From Minwuia sp048007105 (lineage in GTDB: Bacteria > Pseudomonadota > Alphaproteobacteria > Minwuiales > Minwuiaceae), in contig NZ_CP180352.1 of the NCBI RefSeq assembly GCF_048007105.1, positions 1,488,001-1,552,000 on the forward strand: a stretch of DNA of 64,000 nucleotides, read 5' to 3'. Positions 17,227 to 25,634 of the stretch are shown here, piece by piece. The translations under genes and the position numbers were made by a program. The notes beneath the pieces are model-generated. The model had not been told where the DNA came from. It searched no databases and saw nothing but the letters and a program-made list of their open reading frames with translations. Every line of letters starts with the position of its first letter. The first letter of the stretch is position 1.

Positions 17227-17367
17227 ATGAAAACGATAAGATTTATGAACTTGCGTAAAATCAATGAGTTAGCGGACGCCTATCTGTGGCCGCCCTCCCC
17301 TCAATCCGGCCCGTCAGAAAGGATCGTTTATGACGTGGGCGGCGATCCGCACAGGAGGGCACCATGA
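17227..17367 (+). CDS. Small ORF translationally coupled to the resolvase
   Basis: A 46-codon frame, MKTIRFMNLRKINEL... ending RRAP. It has a GGAGAG ribosome site before ATG 17227, and its TGA overlaps the ATG of the resolvase gene as ATGA. The overlap and the ribosome site suggest a leader or small regulatory peptide that sets resolvase translation. No similarity is recognised, and a purely untranslated leader remains possible. Confidence 0.45.
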   Translation: MKTIRFMNLRKINELADAYLWPPSPQSGPSERIVYDVGGDPHRRAP

Positions 17368-17999
17368 AGACGGGTGAAATCGCATCACGCGGCAGAAAGC
17401 TCGGCTATGCGCGGGTATCCACCCGCGAGCAGAACCTGCGCATGCAGTGCGACGCCTTGCTTTCGGCCGGATGCGACAAGCTGTTCGATGATCAGGGCGT
17501 TTCCGGCAAACACGAACACCGGCCGGGTCTCGACGCCATGCTGTCAGAGCTTCAACCGGGCGACATGGTGGTGGTTTACAGTCTGGACCGGCTGGGCCGG
17601 TCCGTCCTGCATCTTGCCGATATGCTGGTCCGGTTCAGGGAGGACGGCGTTCATTTTCATGCCCTCAATGAAGGCATCAATACATCCACGCCTGGCGGCA
17701 AGCTGGTCTACTACGTCTTCAGTGCTGTGGCCGAGTTCCAGCGGGAGATTATTGTCGAGAACACGGTCGCCGGACTGGAGGCGGCCAGACGGCGCGGCAA
17801 GCGCCTCGGGAGACCGCCTGCATTGTCACCGGAGAAGGTCGCGCTCGTGCATGCGCTATACCGCAGACGCCGCATGAACAAGGATCAGATCGCGGCGCGC
17901 CTGAGCGTTTCACGCTCCACACTGGATCGGGCATTCGCGCGCTTCGAGGCGGCCTGCCCGGATGATGCGCGTGGCCTTGTCCGTATCAGTCAGGCCTGA
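17364..17999 (+). CDS. Small serine recombinase (resolvase/invertase family)
   Basis: A 211-residue protein with a catalytic domain starting KLGYARVSTREQN (Ser19 expected nucleophile), SLDRLGRS near residue 75, and AEFQREIIVENTVAGLEAARRRG as the long dimer helix. It ends in a helix-turn-helix (MNKDQIAARLSVSRSTLDRAFARF). The size and layout match Tn3-type resolvases and DNA invertases. Likely roles are multimer resolution of the circular form or inversion of a nearby segment; neither a res site nor an invertible segment is evident. It is preceded by a coupled small ORF. Confidence 0.92.
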   Translation: MKTGEIASRGRKLGYARVSTREQNLRMQCDALLSAGCDKLFDDQGVSGKHEHRPGLDAMLSELQPGDMVVVYSLDRLGRSVLHLADMLVRFREDGVHFHALNEGINTSTPGGKLVYYVFSAVAEFQREIIVENTVAGLEAARRRGKRLGRPPALSPEKVALVHALYRRRRMNKDQIAARLSVSRSTLDRAFARFEAACPDDARGLVRISQA

Positions 18000-18069
18000 G
18001 CGAAAGCCAGTGATCAAATGCGTTGGAGCGGCCCCGCGCGCGATTGATCAGATCGGGAGTTGATCCGAT

Positions 18070-18672
18070 CTAACGGACCGATTTTCCATGCCGCCATCCG
18101 TCAGAAATGGCGATGAGCCGCTGGCGGCGCGGCGGATGACTTTCAGCACCCTCTTCACTCAGGTCCTGAGCCCAGCGTGTCGCCTGGGGGAGTGTGGCGC
18201 CAAGCTTCGCCAACACGAAGCCCGCGAACCGGTCAGCCTCCAGTTCCTGTGCATGCTGCGTGGCGTTGTCGGTTCGTGTATGGCCGCCGAGATGGTGGCC
18301 GACTTCATGCGCCATGATACCCGTTTCGCGCCAGTTGGGGCTGCCCTCGACCCAGCTGAAGAGATCCGCGTCATAGACGATCCGGCGCTCCCCCATGATG
18401 ATCACAGCATAGGCGCCAACCTTGCGGTCGAAGTTGGCCTTGCCGAGGGCAAAATTCGGCGTCAGGCCGACTGTATCCATGATCCAGCCAACGGCCAGCC
18501 GGGCTTCCGGTGCCGGGGCGAGCGGTTCTCCCTTGTGCGGCATGCCGAAGCTGGGCCGGGTCAGTGTGCAGATCAAGCCCTCAGTCGCTCGCGCGCCACG
18601 GCTGGCAGACGGAAGCGAAAATGCAGGCAGAGCCAGTGCAGCGGCGATCAAGGCGCGGCGAATATGATCCAT
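18070..18672 (-). CDS. Exported M48-like metallopeptidase
   Basis: A 200-residue protein with a signal peptide (MDHIRRALIAAALALPAFSLPSA). The zinc motif is AHEVGHHLGG (His122, Glu123, His126), followed by ELEADRFAG, which provides the third ligand as in M48 peptidases. The domain is compact and periplasmic or surface-exposed. It starts next to the stop of a small membrane protein and lies downstream of a large membrane protein, forming a three-gene leftward unit. A cell-wall or envelope role during DNA transfer is conceivable but not shown. Confidence 0.8.
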   Translation of the reverse strand: MDHIRRALIAAALALPAFSLPSASRGARATEGLICTLTRPSFGMPHKGEPLAPAPEARLAVGWIMDTVGLTPNFALGKANFDRKVGAYAVIIMGERRIVYDADLFSWVEGSPNWRETGIMAHEVGHHLGGHTRTDNATQHAQELEADRFAGFVLAKLGATLPQATRWAQDLSEEGAESHPPRRQRLIAISDGWRHGKSVR

Positions 18673-18902
18673 CAGTCATTCTCTCCATCGTCACAGACAT
18701 AGAGACCGTCCGGCATGGTCAGGCAGCCGTCGCCGTCTGCGGGCTGGGGCATGGAAACCGGCGCGATTGCGGCAGTAGCGGAGACCGGCGCTTCCTGCGG
18801 CGTGGAGGCGAGCACCCCCAGCGCCACCAGCGCGGTGATGGCGACACCCCATGCCCCGATCCGGGGCAGGTGGCGTTCGACCACGGCGAACGGATCGATC
18901 AT
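18672..18902 (-). CDS. Small single-pass membrane protein
   Basis: A 76-residue protein from ATG 18902 (MIDPFAVVERHLPRIG...) with one membrane helix (AWGVAITALVALGVLAS). A short exported tail follows, with two Cys (DGCLTMPDGLYVCDD) that could pair. It lies between the large membrane protein (stop at 18917) and the peptidase (start at 18672) with almost no spacing, so the three are probably one transcript. The family is not recognised. Confidence 0.6.
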   Translation of the reverse strand: MIDPFAVVERHLPRIGAWGVAITALVALGVLASTPQEAPVSATAAIAPVSMPQPADGDGCLTMPDGLYVCDDGEND

Positions 18903-18916
18903 CCGGCACACTCCTT

Positions 18917-20164
18917 TCAGGTCTTCGGGTTGCCTGATTTGCGGGGACGCCCCGGACCGCGCTTCGGAGGCTCCAGAGACAGGCCCAGCTCACTGAGTTG
19001 CGCGATGGCTTCTTTGGTGTGCAGCAGGTCGCCGAAGCGGATCTCGCGGATATCGACCGGTTTCCGGCCAAGTTGATCCTTGCGGATCTGGGCCAGGCTG
19101 AGGAAGAAGACGACCACGATCACGGTGAAGTCGATGCCGATGGCCGCCGCCCAGATCGGCGCGAACTCCCGCCAGTAGATCAGAACGCCCATGGTTGGCG
19201 TTATGCGGCTGATCGCCGGGAGGACAGCGTCCTCCGCGTCATCAATGTCATCAAGGAAGCCATTCAGCTTCTCAGCGCTCGCCCGCATCTCGGCTGCGAG
19301 CTGTTCCAGCGCCTTGCGTTGCGCGGCCGCGAGGCTCGCCGAGCGCGACGACACCGCCTGATCGGCGGCCGCCTTCTCAAGGGAACCAAGCGCCTGTTTG
19401 ATCGCGCTAACGGTGCCGCTGACATCCAGCTTCACCATCAAGCCCCGGGCCAGATTAGCCTCATGGGCGAGAAGCCGTTCACGGTCACGGATCGGAATGT
19501 CCTGATCCACATGGGCCCGCATATTGGCAATATGCCGGGCCACGGCCTCGCCGACGGCCGGTGCGCCTGAGCTGATCCTGCTGATCGAGGTCGAGACAGC
19601 GGATAGTTCAGATTCGATCGCCAGCAATGTCGAGGAAACAGCGCCCGGACCGGGCACGCCCGTATAATGTCCCTCGTCCAGTTCCTTCTCAGCTTCACGG
19701 CCATAGTGAGCCGCCGAAGCCTGCACGATCGGCTGGATCGCCGAGAGCCGATTGATGACGGCCAGGCGATCCGTCAGCACCGCATCGAACTGGTCGACTT
19801 CATTCTGCATGTGATGCTCCTGCGGCGCATCTCCGGCCAGGCCGGTCGTGCCGAATGTGGTGCTGGAGCCGAAGACGACGGGAACGACGAGAAACAGCAT
19901 CATGCAGATCGCAACAACGCGGCTACGCCCGGCTTTGGGGATGATGCTCAGGCAAAGATCCCAGAGCAGGTAGAACATCACCCAGAGGGCGACGCCGAGG
20001 AGGAAGGTCTTCAGGGTGCCTGCCAAACCCTGCATGGAGGCATTGGCAAGCATCAGGACGCCCTCGACCGAGATGTAGGCGCTGAAGCTGCAAAGGATGA
20101 CGAGCGCGCAGGTGATGAGCACGCCTTTCCCGCTCGTCAGCATGTCAAAGGGGGTGTGGACCAT
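18917..20164 (-). CDS. Large membrane protein with AT-hook-like tail
   Basis: A 415-residue protein with three N-terminal membrane segments (about 13-40, 50-72, 82-102) and one near 330-355 (IWAAAIGIDFTVIVVVFFLSL). Between them is a long region of about 210 residues with coiled-coil features. The C-terminus is cytoplasmic-looking and ends KRGPGRPRKSG, an AT-hook core (GRPRK) that binds the DNA minor groove in other proteins. A membrane protein that also touches DNA would fit a transfer or partition role, but the family is not recognised and this is inference. Confidence 0.6.
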   Translation of the reverse strand: MVHTPFDMLTSGKGVLITCALVILCSFSAYISVEGVLMLANASMQGLAGTLKTFLLGVALWVMFYLLWDLCLSIIPKAGRSRVVAICMMLFLVVPVVFGSSTTFGTTGLAGDAPQEHHMQNEVDQFDAVLTDRLAVINRLSAIQPIVQASAAHYGREAEKELDEGHYTGVPGPGAVSSTLLAIESELSAVSTSISRISSGAPAVGEAVARHIANMRAHVDQDIPIRDRERLLAHEANLARGLMVKLDVSGTVSAIKQALGSLEKAAADQAVSSRSASLAAAQRKALEQLAAEMRASAEKLNGFLDDIDDAEDAVLPAISRITPTMGVLIYWREFAPIWAAAIGIDFTVIVVVFFLSLAQIRKDQLGRKPVDIREIRFGDLLHTKEAIAQLSELGLSLEPPKRGPGRPRKSGNPKT

Positions 20165-20764
20165 GATGGTCTCCAGTTCCGTTTGCGGAAGTGGGACCTA
20201 TAGCTCCAGTTCAGATATCGGCCGGGGATGTGGCGGCGGAATTTCATTTCCGCCCGAACGGTGGCAGAATCAGATAACGGCGAAATTGCCGGAAATCAGT
20301 GGCGGGTCATCCGAAATTCACAGACCCCTTGAGCACAATATATAGCGGCAGAACAATCCGCTTCGCGCAAGCTGTGCGTGGTAATACCACGCCGCTTGAC
20401 TGCGGCCGCTACGCGGTCCTCGGCAAGGGGCTCTCCGTTGCACTCGCCGCCCCGTTGCATCCCGCTGGGCTGTTGGCGCTGGGGCGCCGTTTCAAGAATT
20501 CGGTCCTGCTACCGCCAAATGACCAACATATCCTTCAAACACTTGCAAATTGTCCCGCTGACACCGGCAACGGAGTGCGGGTTTCAAATCGTCTGGTCGG
20601 CAGACAGCTAGTTGGATGTTGCGAGGTCGGTGACGCATTTTTCTTGTGTGCGATGAAAATCAGTTGTGCTTCGGAAAGACTATGAACCCATCGGAAGCGG
20701 CCCTGAAAGCTGTTCATTTCGAAAAGAACCGCCTTGCATAAACAAAGCCTTTCTGGGGCGGTCG
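20165..20764. other. Non-coding region with inverted repeats before the riboswitch
   Basis: About 600 bases without a convincing gene; the frames that cross it have poor codon patterns. It contains two clear inverted repeats: GGCGGAA/TTCCGCC around TTTCAT at 20235-20254, and GCGTGGT/ACCACGC around AAT at 20376-20392. Such repeats occur in transfer origins and operators. Nothing decides between these. Confidence 0.4.
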
Positions 20765-20960
20765 AGCGAGTGGTTCCGTCAGACCGAACAGAACGGCGGA
20801 TGAAAAGGGAACATGGTGCGGCGTACCCATCAGGGACCAACTCCATGGCTGCCCCCGCAACTGTAAGCGTGTGGTGTCACCCGACAATGCCACTGGATCA
20901 TTCTGGGAAGGCAAGGGTTGAATTGAAGCACGCAAGCCAGGAGACCTGCCACTGGAACAA
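20765..20960 (+). ncRNA. Cobalamin riboswitch upstream of hupE
   Basis: The conserved elements of the AdoCbl riboswitch appear in order: GAAAAGGGAACATGGTGCGG, then GCTGCCCCCGCAACTGTAAG, then CCACTGG and TGGGAAGGC, then the B12 box AGCCAGGAGACCTGCC at 20935-20950. After the box, CCGTC/GACGG can form a hairpin just before the ribosome site CAGGAG of hupE, so control of translation initiation or termination is likely. Cobalamin binding should lower hupE expression. Confidence 0.93.
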
Positions 20961-21004
20961 TGTCCTCAAACACCGTCGGGTGAGACGGAATCAGGAGTAA
21001 GAAC

Positions 21005-21667
21005 ATGAGCAATCGTATCGTCCGGTATAGCTGTGCGGTTAGCGCACTGTTGGTGCCCGGAACCGCATTCGCGCATCATCCGCTGGCAGGCGCGCCAATG
21101 GAAAGCTTCGCAGACGGCCTTCTGTCCGGCATCGGCCATCCGCTACTCGGTTTTGACCATCTCTTCTTTGTTGTCGCAGTTGGCGTCGCGGCTCTGTTTT
21201 CGGCGCGCCGTGTTGCAGCGCCTGCGGCCTATATCGCGGCAATGCTGATCGGTTGCCTTGCAATGTCGATGAATTTCGGGCTTCCGGCCAAGGAGCTGGT
21301 GATTGCTCTTTCGCTGGTCGTTGTCGGTGGTGCCCTGTTGCGCGGCAAGGCGCTCGCGACCCTGCCCGCTGTACTGCTGTTCGCGGGTTTCGGCCTGTTC
21401 CACGGTTCTGCGTTTGGCGACACGATTGCGTCGCAGGAAGCAGCCATGGGTGCACAGGTTCTTGTTGGCTACCTCATCGGTCTCGGCGTGATTCAGTTGG
21501 CGATTGTGCTGGGTACTGGATTGCTGTTCGAGCGGATCGTCAAGGTCGCTGAGGCCGGCGATGTGAAAGCTCGCATTGCCGGCGCGATGGTGGCCGGAGC
21601 AGGTGCTTTCCTGGTTCTCGAAAACCTGGAAGGCGTCGCCTTCTCAATGCTGGGGCTTGCTGCCTAA
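21005..21667 (+). CDS. hupE: HupE/UreJ family metal permease (likely cobalt or nickel)
   Basis: A 220-residue membrane protein with a cleavable N-terminus (CAVSALLVPGTAFA), the family motif HPLAGAPMESFADGLLSGIGHPLLGFDHL at residues about 20-50, and six predicted membrane helices. The His-rich segment is the expected metal-binding entry. A second signature HGSAFGD appears near residue 135. The cobalamin riboswitch directly upstream suggests uptake of cobalt for B12, as known for riboswitch-controlled HupE proteins, more than nickel for hydrogenase. No hydrogenase or urease gene is nearby. Confidence 0.9.
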   Translation: MSNRIVRYSCAVSALLVPGTAFAHHPLAGAPMESFADGLLSGIGHPLLGFDHLFFVVAVGVAALFSARRVAAPAAYIAAMLIGCLAMSMNFGLPAKELVIALSLVVVGGALLRGKALATLPAVLLFAGFGLFHGSAFGDTIASQEAAMGAQVLVGYLIGLGVIQLAIVLGTGLLFERIVKVAEAGDVKARIAGAMVAGAGAFLVLENLEGVAFSMLGLAA

Positions 21668-21674
21668 GCACATG

Positions 21675-21716
21675 GCGATTGGCTGGCGCGCGTAACCTGA
21701 CGGGCCAGCCAATCGC
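21675..21716. terminator. Hairpin between convergent hupE and copB
   Basis: GCGATTGGCTGGC pairs perfectly with GCCAGCCAATCGC (13 bp) across a 16-base loop, just after the hupE stop and 36 bases before the copB stop. There is no T-run on either side, so it is terminator-like and may serve both strands, or block read-through as RNA structure. Confidence 0.55.
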
Positions 21717-21751
21717 GCAATTGCGGTAGTGACTGCGATCTTACCCTCGCT

Positions 21752-22456
21752 TCAGAAGATGAAGCGTGCGCCGATCACGAAGAACACCGTGCCGGCTTCT
21801 TCACCGTTGGCTCTGGCCAAGTCCGCTGTTGCCCCGAACTTGCGTTCGTAGTGAACACCGACGTAGGGCGAGATGAGACGATCAACGAGGTCGTAACTCA
21901 GCCGTCCACCGACTTCGAGCGTAGGCCCGAAAGCGCCATTGCCCACAGCGGGATCGTCCGCGAACGGAATGTCCAGTTCGATGCTGGGCACGAAGATGAT
22001 CCGATTGGTGATCAGACCCTCATACTCAACCTCGAACCGGGCCGAAGGGTTGTCCGAGATAAACAAATCCGCATCGACCTCGAACCACTGTTTTGTCAGG
22101 CCGTGGAGACCGATCACGCCATGTAGTCGGTCAGGTCCTTCCGGCGTATCAAGCCGCAAGCCCACCACAGCATCGAAGAAGTCTGTAACAGGCGTCTGCA
22201 ACCGGAATTGATTCTCCAGCGTTTCGAAGCTGTCTTCCGCTGTCGCGTATTCAGCCTCGCTGCGCATGACGAATTTCAACTCATCCTTGCCCACGAAGGC
22301 ATCGAAATCCCAGGCAAAGACATCCGAACCCTCATCGATACGATACTCAGCCTGTTCGACTTGAATGCCCCAGACAATCGGCTCAGCCGCTACTTGAGAC
22401 GCCCAGAAGAGGGCCGGTGCAATCGCACCGGCCACCAGTTTCACCAGCTTCTGCAT
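21752..22456 (-). CDS. copB: Copper resistance outer-membrane protein, CopB/PcoB family
   Basis: A 234-residue protein with a signal peptide (AGAIAPALFWASQVAAEP) and repeated amphipathic beta-strands that end in the outer-membrane terminus ARFIF. The sequence WDFDAFVGKDELKFVMRSEAE, DFFDAVVGLR and YVGVHYERKFG match the CopB family. It lies three bases after copA and lacks the Met-rich N-terminal region found in some CopB proteins. It should bind or pass copper across the outer membrane with CopA. Confidence 0.9.
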   Translation of the reverse strand: MQKLVKLVAGAIAPALFWASQVAAEPIVWGIQVEQAEYRIDEGSDVFAWDFDAFVGKDELKFVMRSEAEYATAEDSFETLENQFRLQTPVTDFFDAVVGLRLDTPEGPDRLHGVIGLHGLTKQWFEVDADLFISDNPSARFEVEYEGLITNRIIFVPSIELDIPFADDPAVGNGAFGPTLEVGGRLSYDLVDRLISPYVGVHYERKFGATADLARANGEEAGTVFFVIGARFIF

Positions 22457-22459
22457 GGA

Positions 22460-24505
22460 TCAGCCTTTCCCGCCAACACTTGAGTGTTCACGGGATGACT
22501 GCTCGTCAGCCGGACCGCCTTCGACAATCACTTTCCGGAACATGCCGGTATCTGCGTGATAGGAAAGGTGGCAGTGGAACGCCCATTCACCTGGTGCATC
22601 CACTTCTGTCTCCATGTAGACGGTTGTGCCAGGCGCGACGCTGACGACATGCTTGATCGGATTCCATTTTTCGGCGCCGACATCCAGAATCGACCACATG
22701 CCGTGCAGGTGCATCGGATGGGTCATCATGGTCGTGTTGACAAACTTGAACCGCACCCGTTCGCCATACTGCAGGACAATCGGATCTGCGTCCTCGTACT
22801 TCACGCCGTTAAGCGACCACATGTACCGCTCCATGTTGCCGGTCAACTTGAGCTCGATCTCTCGCGTTGCCGGTCGATGTTCATAGAGTGGTGTCTGCGC
22901 TTTCAGGTCCGCGTAGGAGAGAAACTTGCCTCCATTCGCTGCTTCCGGCGTCAAGCCGCTGCCCGGTGCGTAGAACGGATCGGACCCGGTAGCCATTCCA
23001 TCATGCCCCATTTTTGAATGGTCCATCTCACCATCCTTCTTCGGCATGGCATGGCCCATGGCAGCGTGATCGACTTCACCATCCTTCTTCGGCATGGCAT
23101 GGCCCATGGCAGCGTGATCGACTTCGCCGTCCTTCTTCGGCATGGCATGGCCCATGGCAGCATGATCGACTTCGCCGTCCATCTTCGGCATGGCATGGCC
23201 CATGGCAGCGTGATCGACTTCGCCGTCCTTCTTCGGCATGGCATGGCCCATGGCAGCATGATCGACTTCGCCGTCCTTCTTCGGCATGGCATGACCCGTG
23301 GCAGCATGATCGACTTCGCCGTCCATCTTCGGCATGGCATGGCCCATCTTTGAATGGTCCATGTCCTTCCCGGTAATGGCCGCGAGCGTGTCATGTCCAC
23401 CAGAACCGTGCCCAGCATGTCCACCGCCTTCCGACATATCCATGCCGGACATATCCATGCCGGGCATGCCCATGTCGGCCATCGTCAGTAGCGGATCTTC
23501 ACGCAATTCAGGGACCTGGGCAGTCATCCCCTCCCTCGGAGCCAACGTGCCGCGTGCGAATGCCGTGCGCCCCATCGACTCGCCGAAGATCGTATAGGCT
23601 CGATCTTCCGTCGGCTGCACAATCACATCATAGGTCTCGGCGACGGCGATGCGGAGTTCATCAACGACAACAGGCTGCACATTCTGTCCGTCAGCTTGCA
23701 CTACAGTCATCTCCAGACCCGGGATACGGAGATCGAAGTACGTCATTGCAGAGGAATTGATGAACCTCAGCCGGACACGCTCTCCCTTTCGGAACAGACC
23801 TGTCCAGTTCTGCTCAGGTCCCTTGCCGTTGATCAGGGGTGTGTACCCGTGCACGTCCTCAATGTCGGTCGGCATCATCCGCATCTCACCCCAATCACCC
23901 CGGTCGGAGAGCGCTTCGCCAACGCCCTTCTCACTGGCGTCGTCGAAGAAATCGAGCAGCGTCCGCTGCTTCCGATTGTAATAGTCCGGCATCATTTTCA
24001 GGTTGCGCATGATGCGATCACCCGAATGCGGATGCGCGTCGGTCAACTGAACGACATACTCTCGGTCGTAGGTGTTGGGATCCGGCTCCCTGGGTTCAAT
24101 GATGATCGAGCCGTAGGCACCATCAGGCTCCTGGAAGCCCGAGTGGCTATGGAACCAGTATGTGCCGTTCTGCATGATCGGGAACCGGTAGGTGAAGGTC
24201 TCGCCAGGTGCAATGCCAGGATAGCTGATTCCCGGCACACCATCCTGCTGGTAAGGCAGGATCAGGCCATGCCAATGGACCGAGGTGTCTTCATCGAGAT
24301 TGTTGGTCACGTTAATGACAACATCCTCACCTTCCTTGAAGCGCAGAACCGGCCCCGGAGTGGCACCGTTGTAACCGATGCCGCTGCGCGTGAAATTACC
24401 GGTATCGACTGTGACCCGGTCCACGGTGAGATTGTACTCGCCAGCGAGCGCCGGGGCTGTAAACCCCAGCGCAACAATGGCGGCAGATATGGTGCGAATA
24501 CGCAT
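22460..24505 (-). CDS. copA: Multicopper oxidase CopA with 16-residue Met/His tandem repeats
   Basis: A 681-residue periplasmic copper oxidase, which would oxidise Cu(I). A signal peptide (MRIRTISAAIVALGFTAPALA) is followed by cupredoxin domains. Copper ligands are visible: HWHG at 77-80, HSH near 125, HPMHLHG near 598 and HCHL near 645. Between the second and third domains a Met/Gly/His-rich segment leads into seven and a half copies of a 16-residue unit (DHAAMGHAMPKKDGEV and variants) at residues 383-502, the likely Cu(I)-binding store. Start ATG 24505 has GGAGG seven bases upstream; ATG 24511 is also possible. It precedes copB and follows the cupredoxin gene. Confidence 0.95.
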   Translation of the reverse strand: MRIRTISAAIVALGFTAPALAGEYNLTVDRVTVDTGNFTRSGIGYNGATPGPVLRFKEGEDVVINVTNNLDEDTSVHWHGLILPYQQDGVPGISYPGIAPGETFTYRFPIMQNGTYWFHSHSGFQEPDGAYGSIIIEPREPDPNTYDREYVVQLTDAHPHSGDRIMRNLKMMPDYYNRKQRTLLDFFDDASEKGVGEALSDRGDWGEMRMMPTDIEDVHGYTPLINGKGPEQNWTGLFRKGERVRLRFINSSAMTYFDLRIPGLEMTVVQADGQNVQPVVVDELRIAVAETYDVIVQPTEDRAYTIFGESMGRTAFARGTLAPREGMTAQVPELREDPLLTMADMGMPGMDMSGMDMSEGGGHAGHGSGGHDTLAAITGKDMDHSKMGHAMPKMDGEVDHAATGHAMPKKDGEVDHAAMGHAMPKKDGEVDHAAMGHAMPKMDGEVDHAAMGHAMPKKDGEVDHAAMGHAMPKKDGEVDHAAMGHAMPKKDGEMDHSKMGHDGMATGSDPFYAPGSGLTPEAANGGKFLSYADLKAQTPLYEHRPATREIELKLTGNMERYMWSLNGVKYEDADPIVLQYGERVRFKFVNTTMMTHPMHLHGMWSILDVGAEKWNPIKHVVSVAPGTTVYMETEVDAPGEWAFHCHLSYHADTGMFRKVIVEGGPADEQSSREHSSVGGKG
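23000..23359 (-). repeat. 48-bp tandem repeat inside copA
   Basis: Seven full 48-bp units plus half a unit, in frame, encoding the 16-residue Met/His motif of CopA. Units differ by a few bases only, mainly AAG/ATG in PKK/PKM and one ACG in AAT. Such near-identity suggests recent expansion, and copy number may vary between strains. Confidence 0.95.
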
Positions 24506-24527
24506 GTTCATGCCTCCATCTGGCCTG

Positions 24528-25088
24528 TCAGTGACTGAGCTTGATCGGTCCGACCATGCCGGACTGATAATGTCCAGGCACGTTGCACGCGAACTCGAGC
24601 TTCGCGTCTGTGTCGAAGGTCCAGACAACTTCTGCCGACTGGCCGGGTTCCAGCAGGGCACTGTTGGGATGGTCATGGCTCATGCCGCCTTCGCCATGCT
24701 TCATCTTGTTGTGCCGGACACGGTCGATTTCCAGCACGCCCTTCTCCATCATTTCCATCATCTGCGGTTGATGGGCCATGTGCGACGCCTTGGTCCCGAT
24801 GTTGAACTCGTGAACCAGTTCACCCTTGTTCACGACGACGAAGCGGACCGTCTCGCCTTCCTTGAGGTCCAGGACTTTCGGTTCGTAGTAAGTGTCGAAC
24901 ATCTCAATGGTGATCGTGCGAGTTGCTTCGGATGCTTTGCCCGGATATCCGCTCTCCGATTTTTTTGCTCCCTTGTCGTCATGGCCGCCAGTGTGGCTGC
25001 CACCTGCCATCGCGGGCTGGCTCATGGCGACCAGCGTCGCCGTTGAAAGGGTCATGAACAGACCCCGAACATTTCTGATCGATTTCAT
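24528..25088 (-). CDS. Periplasmic cupredoxin (CopI/plastocyanin-like)
   Basis: A 186-residue exported protein with a signal peptide and a short His-rich mature N-terminus (GGSHTGGHDDKG). The cupredoxin fold is shown by GETVRFVVVNKGELVHEFNIG and the copper site FACNVPGHYQSGM near the C-terminus (Cys, His, Met ligands, with His in VHEF). An inserted MMEMMEKG... HNKMKHGEGG stretch adds more possible ligands. It resembles CopI, a copper-inducible periplasmic cupredoxin, as I recall. It has an AGGAGA ribosome site and is followed 22 bases later by copA. Confidence 0.9.
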   Translation of the reverse strand: MKSIRNVRGLFMTLSTATLVAMSQPAMAGGSHTGGHDDKGAKKSESGYPGKASEATRTITIEMFDTYYEPKVLDLKEGETVRFVVVNKGELVHEFNIGTKASHMAHQPQMMEMMEKGVLEIDRVRHNKMKHGEGGMSHDHPNSALLEPGQSAEVVWTFDTDAKLEFACNVPGHYQSGMVGPIKLSH

Positions 25089-25182
25089 TTATCTGTCTCC
25101 TGGCCGTGCGTCCCGGAAGGCGACGCAGGCACATCAGTTGTGTCGCGGATCAGCCCTCAAGCTGATCCAGTTATTGTCTGAT

Positions 25183-25527
25183 TCAGGAGAAACTTTTCGG
25201 TGGGGGTGAACGGCATTCAGGACATGCCGGATACACAGAACCGGCATGCCGTCCAGACCAGCCTGATTTCGGCACCTCGGCATCCTGTTCAAGCTGGAAT
25301 ATTCCCAGCCCGGCGCAGAACCCATGCTCGCAGGGCACCACAATAGAGCAAAGCAACTTGTCATGTGCCGCCTTGTCACCGGTGGCGGACGCCTCATTCA
25401 GAGAACTGCCGTGGTCGCTGCTGTGCATATGCTCATGCCCCTCGCTGTCGATGAGCGAGCCGGCAGCCATCACTGCCGCCGGCAACACCAGCATCGCGAG
25501 TGTAATGGCGGCTATGAAACGTCGCAT
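25183..25527 (-). CDS. Small exported protein of the copper operon
   Basis: About 114 residues from ATG 25527 (MRRFIAAITLAMLVLPAAVMA as signal peptide); ATG 25545 is also possible. The mature part is rich in His and Cys: SEGHEHMHSSDHGSS, KLLCSIVVPCEHGFCAG and PACPEC. This composition fits a metal-binding periplasmic protein. It lies between the DUF411 and cupredoxin genes on the same strand. The family is not recognised beyond general similarity to short cys-rich proteins of copper loci. Confidence 0.6.
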   Translation of the reverse strand: MRRFIAAITLAMLVLPAAVMAAGSLIDSEGHEHMHSSDHGSSLNEASATGDKAAHDKLLCSIVVPCEHGFCAGLGIFQLEQDAEVPKSGWSGRHAGSVYPACPECRSPPPKSFS

Positions 25528-25634
25528 CTGAACGAACCAGTTCATGTCGACACCATCAACTATCCACCTACTGGAATGTCAAACAAGTTCTGATCACAAA
25601 AGACGTGGCTACGACGCGGCAGTTCTGCCTTCAC

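Noticed and set aside
17364..17999. Small resolvase as the island's integrase or the mark of a nested transposon
   Set aside because: No terminal inverted repeats or transposase could be found around it, and the large serine recombinase at the island end fits the integrase role better.
20299..20685. A 128-codon plus-strand frame upstream of the riboswitch
   Set aside because: Poor codon pattern, no ribosome site, no recognisable domain; region better described as non-coding.
23000..23359. Regular 48-bp repeats that could suggest a CRISPR array
   Set aside because: No spacers; the repeats are contiguous, in frame and encode the Met/His array of CopA.
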